This document shows, piece after piece, positions 12,201 through 20,282 of a stretch of DNA of 64,000 nucleotides. The stretch is taken from assembly GCF_963576615.1 (NCBI RefSeq), contig NC_088711.1:15485869-15549868 (forward strand), given 5' to 3'. Positions within the stretch are counted from its first letter, which is position 1. The number at the start of each line of letters is the position of its first letter. Position numbers and translations under genes: made by a program. The notes under the pieces were generated by a model. It ran no database searches and was not told the DNA's origin. It worked only from the letters and a program-made list of their open reading frames with translations. The DNA is from Watersipora subatra. Lineage: Eukaryota > Bryozoa > Gymnolaemata > Cheilostomatida > Watersiporidae.

Positions 12201-15200
12201 GAATTAAGAGCGTTTCACAAGTTGATATGCCCTGTTTACTAGATTTATATCAAATCACAAACCTCCGCAGAGACCGCAATACTTCTTGCAGTGAGCTTTA
12301 GCCCAGTCGTAGTAGTTTTTGCAGACGGACTTAGAGTAATCTACACAATCACTATCAGCATCGAAGCAGTCAGGATCTGTTGTAGTTGGTGTGGGAGTTG
12401 TTGTTGGTGGCGGTTTTGTGGTCGTTGGCAGAGCTTTGGTTGTCCTTGCTGCTAGATTCTGATCTGAATAAGTTAGTTTACATACAAATATCTGTAAATG
12501 ATTATTGTTATATTGACAAAACGTATGCATGCTACACAAACTGTTGTTAACCGCAGTTATTTTGCTATTAGGTTTTCTGTATGATAATATATTACTATTT
12601 TATTATTTATTTGACTTAGCGCACTTGGAGAAAATTCAGGTGATAAACGATATAAATTGAATTCATATTTGACCTTTATTTGTTCTACTACGCTATCTCT
12701 GTACAGGAAGGTCAGAAGGTAGGCATTGAGGTTGGTCAGCATGCTATCTGTAAGGCAGCTTACCTGGGCACATGTTACAGTGTCTGGCACAGTTTGTCTT
12801 CATTGATGAAATTTTGCAGATAGAGATAGGGAAGTGTGAGCAATCCATCTGGTCTTGGCAAGGAGGTACAGTTGGTGTAGTAGGAACCTCTGCAAAAATT
12901 ATAGTCGTTTGTGTGATTCATTGGACTCTATCGGCAAACATAAGTATCTTTTAGCTGAATTACTCTCATCCACATTTACCGACGTTTAGCGGTAAGCCTG
13001 GTAATGCCCGGGATTTCCTATATATTAATTCAGATAGCCAGCAGACGCTTGTTTGAGAGGCTGGTTTTTACAAACCAGACAGAGTTTGAAGCCAAATTAT
13101 TTTGAAAACCTGGCAAAAAGCATGAAGTATATGCATGTGAAGTTTGGACAAAATTGGTCACAAAATGTGGAAACACAGCGTTTATGCTGACTAAAAGACA
13201 GACATTTGCACGTACAAATACCATAAGAAAATAAAATTTATTAATAGAGATATGGATTACTATTTCTTTAAAGTCTGTCAAATAGTTGGTTTGCACTTGC
13301 CTGAAGAGATGATGGTAATATAGGGAGGGAATTCAGTCGCAGTCATTTTCATTCGCAGCCTTTTTTAGTTTGTAATTGTAACATTTATATTAAAAATTAA
13401 AATGAAAGGGTAGAAATTTTAATTTAGTTTTAGCAATAAAAAGCACTAGTGATTTGAGTTTGTATTTTGATATGTATTTGTGTGAGAATACACGATATAC
13501 AACGTATTTGTATGACTAAAAAGTTAGGGAGACAAGCTAGAACAAAGTGTCATAGAATGAGTGCCTCAGTACCATTGGTAACTATGGGAGGGCTACACAT
13601 ACCCGCAGGACAAAGGTTGCAGTAGCGAGGGCACTTCTCGGCAGACCAAGTTGGGTACTCGTTACAGAAGTCTCCTTGATAGTCAGCGCAGTCGTCTATC
13701 TTGTCCACACAACTCGCTGCCGGCTCTAGGTGTATGAAAAAAACAATGTTTCATTTATATGTATTTGTTAAATGATAATTAAAATTTTCATTTATATAAC
13801 TCATTTTTCAAAACTGTCTTACAAAGTAATGAGTTAATCAATTTGTTTTAAAAATCTGCGACATTTTTGTTTTTGTCTTCCTTGTAAAATGTAGAGAAAA
13901 GGAGAAGACAACTTTGAATAACATCGAACCTTTCACTGATATTTACAAGTAGCTAAGCTTCTGTCTAATCAAGTCTGTTATTTTTCCCAGTAATCACGAA
14001 TTATGTTTTTTTAACCACCAAGACACTAGCAGCAGTTAGATTTGATGATGCCTAAACAAGGAGTAGATGATGTTTAAGAATTTTCTCGTGATGTGGAGGA
14101 TAGCGGCATGTCTAGGTAGGAACATTTGAATTAGTATTTGTACCATTTTACTGTCATTACATTAAAAATATATTTAACAGTCTGCAATTTAAAATTAAAT
14201 TAAAATTTAAACTCTAGACTAAGAATATGAGGCACACTAGAATAAGATTGTGCAACATACTAGGAGACGTGATATACTGGCAGTCGCCTAAGCCGCAAAA
14301 CTTTGCGCAATTTTCCTCTCCCCAGTCTTTCCAGTCCCCAAAGCAGATCTGATCTTTGTTGTAGTCTTTACAATCAGTTCTTTTATCTGAACAGTCTGTA
14401 ACAAGATACATTTGCTGAGGTGCACAGGCTACAAAACGTGTCGACTAAATAAGGAGCTTGAAACAAATCATGGAAAAAAGTGCAAACTTTCTAGACCAGG
14501 GAAATTCTCAAGCATTAAAAGTCTATCAAAATGTCAACAATTTTGCAAACAAAATGTCGGAGGGTGTTTTGATTTTAAAGATTTCACACCATTTTCGATG
14601 TGTTGAGTTTTTATCTCCTCTATATTATGGTGGCCTTTTTACAAGTTGGTTTTGATTAGCATCTTTATATTTGCTCAAGAAACTGTCACAGTAATTGAAC
14701 GTTATGTTAGACCTTTTACTCCGCGTTTCATTAAGTTTATTAGTTTTGCATATTAAATTATCTTCCTAAGAAAGTTTTAAAAATAATTCAAACACAATAA
14801 GAAAATAAATATTAAGAAGTAGAAAGCCAACCAAATTTTAGATAAAAATCAGAATTGAATCAAGATTTACATTTTGTCAACTTCTGTTTTAGATTATTCT
14901 AGCTTGGCTGCATATCAACACATTTTCTTGTGAGGTCATCAACTGAACAACGTCATACATTTGGTGCTTTCTAAAAGGTATTTATTTGACTATCCTTTTC
15001 TGTAGTGAAATGTAGCAGCCAATATATGTATATAGAAGAGTTAGTGTAAAGTTATCAGCAAGCTCTAGAGATTAACTCCTATGGGAGGACATTTTTGTTG
15101 ATGGAAATTTTTAAAACTTGAACAAAACATCAAATTATTATTCAATAAAACATAAGTATAGCATAAAGTATATTATTATTTTTGTAATTTAATATTTGCC

Positions 15201-18200
15201 TAAAAGTAAAATGTGCATAATTAAATGTCCACTTTTGTATTACTCAGCAAAACTTGGTAGGCTTTTATCAAAAAGTTTTTCATAGCTAACTTTAAAATCT
15301 TTCAATAATTAATATACTTAATATAATAACCGATGAAATTAATTTTTAGGTATGATTGTTAAACTATATGACCAAAGGACTATAAATACACAGTGTAGCC
15401 TGTAATTAGATAAAAACTGTCAGCCTCCAATAGACATATAGAGAACAGTAAGTTGACTATTTACCTGGGGTGCAGATACCACACGTGGCAGCGCAGTTCT
15501 CTTCAGCCCACTTTGGTAACTGGTTACACGCATGCTGACCATAAAGGTTACAATTTTCTAGCTTGTCGAAGCACGGACCATATGGATCTCTACCAGTGAA
15601 TGCTAAAATATATATATATATATTATTGTTACAGCTAGTATTATTGGTTTAAGAGATTGTTGTGGGTAGGACAACTCATTGTAAATAAGATAGCTCATTG
15701 TGGCTAGGAGAAATCATTTTTGGTAGAACGGAACATTGTGGCTCGGAGAGATAATTGTGGATAGGACAGATCATGCGTTTTGGAGAGAACATTGTGAGTA
15801 GGAGAGGTCATTGAGTTGATGAATGTAGATATAAGGCTAACATGAGACACTCAAGGTTGTGTACGATGGTTTTAGTGAGCAGACGAATAAAGTTTTGAAG
15901 AGTAGGCACTTGGACAAACAGACATTTGAAGAACGATAAGAAGTGCAAAGGGGAAACAAACCATCTTTATCGCAGCTGTAGAGTTTTTGAATCATTTTGA
16001 TATCAATAACGCTGAGGTGGTCTCTTTGGCCGATATGCACTCCATTGGTTAGCTTGATTTTTGTTGTGATTGTCGGCTTGGATGGATCTTGGGCAAAACT
16101 ATCAGTTCCATAGTGCATGACGCTGTCGTAGTCGTATGGCTGATCGAGATGGTCAATAGAGGTCCCCAGAGCAAATTTTTTAAAGTTGTTTTCCGCCCCT
16201 GCAAGATAAATAAGGTTATTTGTACAGATATGATTATCAGCTGATTTTAAACCAACCAAGTTTTTGGAATATACTTTTAGCAACATAAATAACTTTTGAA
16301 TGTTTGAAAGATTCTACGGAAAAATGCAATGTATGTTTGACTACAATGACAAGATGCCATATCAATATTTCTTCTCTCAATCTGACCAATTAAAGGGCTA
16401 CTTAAATCAAATTCTAAAATATTTTATCAAAAATCTTTGATACCTTTTTATCATTTGAGATTTTGTTTGTTGTTTTAGTGTATTTTTATTGTTGTTTGTC
16501 CCGATATATGACTGCCAGGGTGTTTCAAGATTAAAATCAATCAAACTTGATCACGGTTAAAACACTCAGAAGAAAGTTGTCTCCAAAAATGTTGCCATTA
16601 GTTGTGGTTTCGGTTTGTCCCTCTCGATATGACATCAGCTATTGCCCTCAGGTTGCAGTGTTACGCCTCTTTGTTGACTTAAAATTATTTTATTTTGCAT
16701 TTGCTCATTATTGTTAGTAGAAAACTTCAAATAAAGCTTTTAACATTTCTATAGATCGTTCAAATAATTTAAATTAGTTAGAAACTGTGCCATCTTTTTC
16801 TTTAACTGCTCCGTAAACATATAAGAACCCAATGCCGATGAGACCAGATATTTAGCACTTATTAACAATATGCACAATTACTGGTATCATCTTTAGAGAA
16901 ATCTAGGAAACTTTTTTTTTTTGAGCGTTTTAACCGTGATCAAGTTTAAACAATTTTAATCATGAAACATATTGGCAGTCACATCACATAAAACCCCAAA
17001 CAAAATGTCAAATGCTAGAAAAATGTCTATACTTTCTGGTAAAATCTTATAATTTGATGTGAGTGACCCTTTAGAGACATTAGACAAAAATACAAACTCC
17101 TAACCTTTTTTGACGTTGTCCCAGAGCACGTCGATGTAATAGTCTCTGTCAGCTCGACTTTGTTCATGGTAAAAGCCGAGGGCGTGAATAAGCTCATGCA
17201 TGACTGTTCCATGACTGAAACACTGTCTACCTAACGAGACATTCTGTCTGCCAATGCCCAATCTCCCCAGCTCTGACCAACAGCTGTGTATGGCAACAGA
17301 TAGTATTATCAATAAGCCCAACCATGCAAATAATCTCTCTCATAGAAAATGAATAACTATCGATTATTTAACCAATAATCATTAGGTCGGCATCAATAAA
17401 AAAATCTTCAATAAAACTATCAACTGGCAGCAATAGCTGATATCTCCTAGAGATTGATAGCTGAGCAGACGGTTTTCAACTTACTTTCTGAGCATCTCCA
17501 AGTTGATGTAGTTGTCCTCGTCAGTCCGAGGAATAAACTTAATGCACTTCTTGCCCTTGACCATTGTATGGTCTTCGATCATCTTCATGGATTCTTTAAA
17601 CAGCTTCTTGGATGTTTTATCTAGAATATTTGTAACAACTTCAACACCTGCATACCTAACTTCTATGCTTGTAAATTGTGTTATATCTAACATCTGTTTC
17701 TACATATCTGTTATATATAACTTTTATATCAGTATATGTGTTATATTTAATTATTTAATATTTACATGTGTGTTATATCCAACTTCCATATTTATATACA
17801 TATCTATATAAATCTCAAAGAGTGTACTTCGCTTTGTCCAGTTATAGCTATTAAAAACTTGGAATGAAAAATCTGTATCATGGCAGAGTTGATCTCAAAA
17901 CATCTCAATTTCCAAACACCATGCTATACCATTGTGCCAGAAGAGATTGATGGATTCATTGGTGGATATGTGGATGAAAATACGCTACCGCTCTCCGTTA
18001 TGGTGCAACGTTATTTGATGTATTAGTAAAAGCCATAGATAACTAGCCATTGGTGGCAATGTGCCAAGCTAATGGCAGGTGGTAATGTTTGTAAGCCGAG
18101 TTTATAAGTGTGGCATTGCTGTCACTGCTTATAAGCAGATTTTTAATACCCGTGCAATGCCGGAAATTTCGCTAGTCTGGTAAACAAACTGGTAAACATA

Positions 18201-20186
18201 TTGCAGCTCAGCTCATTGTTGACCTGTGCTGCTATAACAAATTATGGGTTCTACCGCAGGTATTGCTAGAATATTCTGAAATGAAAAAGTATTTTCTCAC
18301 TACTAGAAATTTACAGATCATTCATAGATTCATAAATTCATAGATCTTCTAACAATAGCATCTCATAATTGCTTGTGTTATTCTTTGCGGATGTAACAAG
18401 TCAATAATTAATGTTTCTATTGAACAATGCGTGGCGCAACTGCAAATCTTTCAAAAACACGCCTATTTTTAAAGAAATTATATGTAGTCATTGAATAATA
18501 AATCACAATTTACTATTAAGTATTTAACAATAAATTAGTTACTAAAGGCAACTGGATACCATTTAAAACAATAATGGAAAACTCATTCACAGCCAAAACA
18601 TTGAGTTGGAAAAATTCCTAGATGAAGGAACTGTAACATACTGAATTTGTTGCTGATGATGTAGGGGACGACTCCATCTGGCCACAAGAAGCCTCTGTCA
18701 GCAACAGCGTTCCTCTTCTGAAAGTAAACAAGGAGTAATAGTTATCATTGTAACAACTCCTAACAGTTCAAGTAATATTAGCAGACGACAGAGTTCATAA
18801 CTTACAGTTCTATAGCCTGGTTCTCCATCTCTTGACAGTTCTTCGCTGAGTTTCTGTTAAACAAAAAAAATTGTGTCAGTAAACTTCCGTAAAAGTATTT
18901 AAATTAAGATCTACTTCAGTGTGGCTAAACTTACTTCAGGGTCGAAATCGACAGGCATTCTTATATCTCCCTCAAACATCATATATTCAGGCTCTGGAAC
19001 ACTGTCATAACTGAGTTCCTAAAAAAAGGATAACACTAAGTATATCTAGTAATGTAAATACTGCCAAATTATTTATTTACAAAAAACTTGCATATGGTAT
19101 GTAATGTTTGTAAACAGAGTACATCTATCATGTTGTAAGATGAGCTATTTTCTGTTATATTGATCAATGTCACATGTCACTGTCACATGTCACTGTCACA
19201 TGTCACTGGCACGTTTCACTGGCACATGTATCTGTCACATATCACTGTCACATGTCATATGTCACATGTCAATGTCACATGTCACTGTCACATGTCACTG
19301 TCACTGTCACATGTCACTGTCACATACATGAAAGCTAGTAGAAAGAACTAAACATTTTAACAGTTAAGAGTAGCATTTAAATTAGTTTAAAAAAGTAAAC
19401 TTTGGCTATTTGCCGCACAATGACTAAAACTAAACACCTTCTACTGTAGTCCCACAGTTAATCTGCTTATTTTACACTTGCTTCTAGAGCACGTCGATGC
19501 AATAGTCTCTGTCAGCTCGACTTTGTTCATGGTAAAAGCCGAGGGCGTGAATAAGCTGCAGGAAATTAGGTTCAACTTATTCATGTATTTATTCCAGGAA
19601 ATCATTTTTCCAAATCTTTAAGATTTTTTACTTTACGTATACTAAATGTTTATTTTATGTCAATTGAAGGTTTAAAAAATTTTCATGGTTTGTTTTTTCA
19701 TTTCTCACATGACATTTACAGATTTTTTTAATTCATTTTAAATTACGCAATATGAATAAATTTCACACAACCTCTAGCAATCATTTTTGAAAATATCCTT
19801 TTTAGTTCCTTTAAGAATGTACCTAATATTCATTCTTTTAATAAAAAATGGTACTTTAAATCCTACATGTTTAACCATTTATTTGATTTAATTCACTAAA
19901 TGTCGCCTTTTTCTTTTCTTTTTTTTCTGTTTTATGATTCTTGTACGACATAATTTCAAAAACATTTCTGCTTGAAATCAAATTATTGCCAATAAAGTAA
20001 TGTATAAATTTAAAAACATAACCGGAGCAATTGACTAAATTAAATATGCTAAAATAACGAAGTGTATAAAAATTATATAGACGTACAAACCTTTGTTGGT
20101 TGCTTGACCATCTTTGTTGGAGAGACAGTCATCGATGAGACTTGTACGATTAATACTAAACACGTCAAACATAGTACTTTCTGCAT
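6182..20186 (-). CDS. Astacin A: secreted astacin-family metalloprotease with ten ShKT modules
   Basis: Complete 19-exon gene, summed coding length 2439 bp (812 aa plus stop). Domain order: signal peptide (1 to about 18), prodomain with FEGD aspartate switch, mature start at KR|NAVAD, catalytic domain with zinc site HELIHALGFYHEQSR and Met-turn SVMHY, four conserved Cys (GKKC, CWSEL, RQCF, YSC), then ShKT modules with intervening Thr/Pro linkers. Astacins (M12A) are zinc endopeptidases whose prodomain Asp blocks the zinc until cleavage. ShKT modules are six-Cys folds, here probably for targeting or protein binding. All motifs are present, so activity is expected. Introns hold a hAT-like MITE, a pogo-like element, a Helitron-like element and satellites. 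Exons: 20091-20186, 18935-19018, 18806-18853, 18642-18717, 17485-17620, 17105-17283, 15962-16198, 15465-15602, 14261-14395, 13603-13725, 12764-12889, 12263-12463, 11942-12043, 9570-9686, 8709-8864, 8483-8578, 8016-8132, 7538-7696, 6182-6294. The substrate is unknown. Confidence 0.9.
7030..7374. mobile_element. hAT-like MITE in intron 18 of astacin A
   Basis: 345 bp with terminal inverted repeats TAGTGCTGCACGATA / TATCGTGCAGCGCTA and a perfect 8-bp target duplication AATAGAAT (7022-7029 and 7375-7382). TIR plus 8-bp duplication is the hAT signature. The interior is AT-rich with many TATCGA palindromes and no transposase. Confidence 0.85.
7538..7696 (-). CDS. Astacin A exon 18: poly-Thr linker plus ShKT module 9
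   Basis: 159 bp, phase 1-1. Thr-rich lead followed by CQDALSDCPDYTRSMC...DWAKLNCANFCGFC. Confidence 0.88.
8016..8132 (-). CDS. Astacin A exon 17: ShKT module 8
   Basis: 117 bp, phase 1-1. Encodes ECNDDLSDCDAYGDDVC...WAKINCRMFCKFC. Confidence 0.88.
8483..8578 (-). CDS. Astacin A exon 16: Thr/Pro linker
   Basis: 96 bp, phase 1-1, encoding only a Thr/Pro linker (TTKPTTLPTTTTTTPKPETT). It occupies the same cassette position as exon 13. Confidence 0.75.
8709..8864 (-). CDS. Astacin A exon 15: poly-Thr linker plus ShKT module 7
   Basis: 156 bp, phase 1-1. A poly-Thr stretch followed by CYNKLSDCAEYSSDVCENY and DWSRTNCESFCGLC. Similar to exon 18. Confidence 0.88.
9093..9169. repeat. Fold-back hairpin (C-rich/G-rich arms)
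   Basis: AATGATATACAGCCCC...GGGGGGCTGTATATCATT forms a long stem with C-rich and G-rich inner arms. It lies in intron 14 of astacin A. Confidence 0.8.
9570..9686 (-). CDS. Astacin A exon 14: ShKT module 6
   Basis: 117 bp, phase 1-1. Encodes ECKDQLSDCDDYDSNVC...WSRTNCRKFCGFC. Same length and very similar to exon 17. Confidence 0.88.
10169..10998. mobile_element. pogo/Tigger-like non-autonomous DNA transposon
   Basis: About 830 bp beginning CAGCAGACGCTAATTTAACG and ending with a complementary ...CCTACTCTACTG, flanked by TA on both sides (10167-10168, 10999-11000). Internal repeats of TATAACGTAAA are typical of pogo/Tigger-type ends. It lies in intron 13 of astacin A. A related fragment in opposite orientation starts at 37222. 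No transposase seen. Confidence 0.62.
11942..12043 (-). CDS. Astacin A exon 13: Thr-rich linker
   Basis: 102 bp, phase 1-1, encoding a basic Thr/Pro-rich linker (VRPPPTTRQTTRKTTTKRTT). The donor GTTATT is weak, so this is among the less certain exons, but length and phase fit. Confidence 0.68.
12263..12463 (-). CDS. Astacin A exon 12: Thr/Pro linker plus ShKT module 5
   Basis: 201 bp, phase 1-1. A Thr/Pro-rich, potentially O-glycosylated linker (KALPTTTKPPPTTTPTPTTT) precedes CFDADSDCVDY...WAKAHCKKYCGLC. An alternative in-frame acceptor 11-12 bases further in (CTAG|CAGCAAGG) is possible. Confidence 0.86.
12764..12889 (-). CDS. Astacin A exon 11: ShKT module 4 (variant, no Trp)
   Basis: 126 bp, phase 1-1. 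Encodes CQDQMDCSHFPISIC and SMKTNCARHCNMC. The usual DW/DCxxY features are replaced by DCSH and MK; exon 10 of astacin B shares the variant. Confidence 0.84.
13603..13725 (-). CDS. Astacin A exon 10: ShKT module 3
   Basis: 123 bp, phase 1-1. Encodes CVDKIDDCADYQGDFC...WSAEKCPRYCNLC. It has no obvious counterpart in astacin B. Confidence 0.87.
14261..14395 (-). CDS. Astacin A exon 9: ShKT module 2
   Basis: 135 bp, phase 1-1. ShKT ending FCGLGDC, a longer last Cys spacing than the usual CGLC, shared with module 2 of astacin B (YCGFTNC). The open frame continues past the donor CTA|gtatgt to a stop at 14214, so a truncated isoform by intron retention cannot be excluded. Confidence 0.82.
15465..15602 (-). 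CDS. Astacin A exon 8: ShKT module 1
   Basis: 138 bp, phase 1-1. Six-Cys ShKT pattern, with CNLYGQHAC and WAEENCAATCGIC. The YGQ fingerprint pairs it with exon 8 of astacin B. Confidence 0.88.
15655..15815 (+). repeat. Degenerate 25-bp tandem repeat
   Basis: Repeats of the type GGTAGGACAACTCATTGTG / GGCTCGGAGAGATAATTGTG in intron 7 of astacin A. Confidence 0.6.
15962..16198 (-). CDS. Astacin A exon 7: Met-turn and C-terminal catalytic subdomain
   Basis: 237 bp, phase 1-1. Contains PYDYDSVMHYGTDSF (Met-turn with Tyr zinc ligand), GQRDHLSVIDIKMIQKLY and the final protease Cys (YSC). Confidence 0.95.
16420..17046. mobile_element. Long-TIR MITE, copy 1 (intron 6 of astacin A)
   Basis: Outer ends are imperfect inverted repeats more than 100 bp long: the left arm includes TGACTGCCAGGGTGTTTCAAGATTAAAATC and the right arm the complement of TTTAATCATGAAACATATTGGCAGTCA. 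The second copy of the family is at 43417-43833. Confidence 0.66.
17105..17283 (-). CDS. Astacin A exon 6: zinc-binding active site
   Basis: 179 bp, phase 2 in and 1 out. Contains CWSELGRLG, then VMHELIHALGFYHEQSRADR, the full HExxHxxGFxHExxR signature with three His ligands and the catalytic Glu. Confidence 0.95.
17485..17620 (-). CDS. Astacin A exon 5: catalytic domain, N-terminal sheet
   Basis: 136 bp, phase 1 in and 2 out. Contains MIEDHTMVKGKKCIKFIPR, including the first conserved Cys of the protease fold. Confidence 0.9.
17813..18175 (+). mobile_element. Helitron-like repeat in intron 4 of astacin A
   Basis: Starts TCTCAAAGAGTGTACTTC and ends TACCCGTGCAATGCCGGAAATTTCGCTAG before T. 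Same family as 2107-2543, with a decayed terminal hairpin. Confidence 0.6.
18642..18717 (-). CDS. Astacin A exon 4: activation site and N-terminus of protease
   Basis: 76 bp, phase 0 in and 1 out. Encodes KRNAVADRGFLWPDGVVPY. Activation cleavage is expected after KR, as in other astacins with an N-terminal Asn or Ala. Confidence 0.9.
18806..18853 (-). CDS. Astacin A exon 3: prodomain tail
   Basis: 16-codon micro-exon, phase 0-0, encoding KLSEELSRDGEPGYRT. I found no counterpart in astacin B. Confidence 0.75.
18935..19018 (-). CDS. Astacin A exon 2: prodomain with aspartate switch
   Basis: 28 codons, phase 0-0. Encodes EYMMFEGDIRMPVDF. The FxGD motif holds the Asp that in astacins coordinates the zinc of the zymogen. 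Confidence 0.88.
19166..19327 (+). repeat. Minisatellite (TCACATGTCACTG)n
   Basis: About a dozen 12-13 bp units in intron 1 of astacin A. Each unit contains the palindrome CACATGTG or a near form. Confidence 0.85.
19486..19557 (-). pseudogene. Partial copy of the astacin A zinc-site exon (pseudo-exon)
   Basis: 72 bp matching 17123-17194 of exon 6 with one mismatch (at 19500). It encodes LIHALGFYHEQSRADRDYC and ends in an in-frame TAG just past the homologous block. The first His-Glu of the motif is missing. It sits in intron 1, preceded by CTGCAG, which could serve as an acceptor; if joined to exon 1 it would read in the right phase and terminate at once. Seen directly. Whether it is ever spliced is unknown. 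Confidence 0.85.
20091..20186 (-). CDS. Astacin A exon 1: signal peptide
   Basis: 32 codons, phase 0 out. Starts MQKVLCLTCLVLIVQVSS, a hydrophobic signal peptide. Astacin B also starts MQK and has a matching 5' leader (GGTGCaGGTC / GGTGCtGGTC), which supports this ATG. Confidence 0.82.
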
Positions 20187-20234
20187 GCTGATAGGCGACC
20201 TGCACCTGGAAAATGATAGATTCTTGCTGATGTT

Positions 20235-20282
20235 CGCGTCAACGCGTTATAAATGTTTTCAACTGGTCGACTGACTTTTAAA
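20235..20282 (-). promoter_or_regulatory. Putative core promoter of astacin A
   Basis: On the minus strand, TTTAAAAG (20275-20282) is followed after 27 bp by ACGCGTTGACGCG (20235-20247), 48 bp before the ATG. The same pair with 26-bp spacing lies upstream of astacin B. A TATA-like box and an element near the expected start site are inferred. Confidence 0.6.

Noticed and set aside
14412..14655. Two overlapping plus-strand frames of about 65 codons.
   Set aside because: Intronic, directly upstream of astacin A exon 9 on the other strand; no domain or splice-site support.
17100..17321. Open frame starting upstream of the zinc-site exon as a possible separate short protease.
   Set aside because: The first residues come from intron sequence; the acceptor CACAG at 17284 and phase match show it is internal exon 6.
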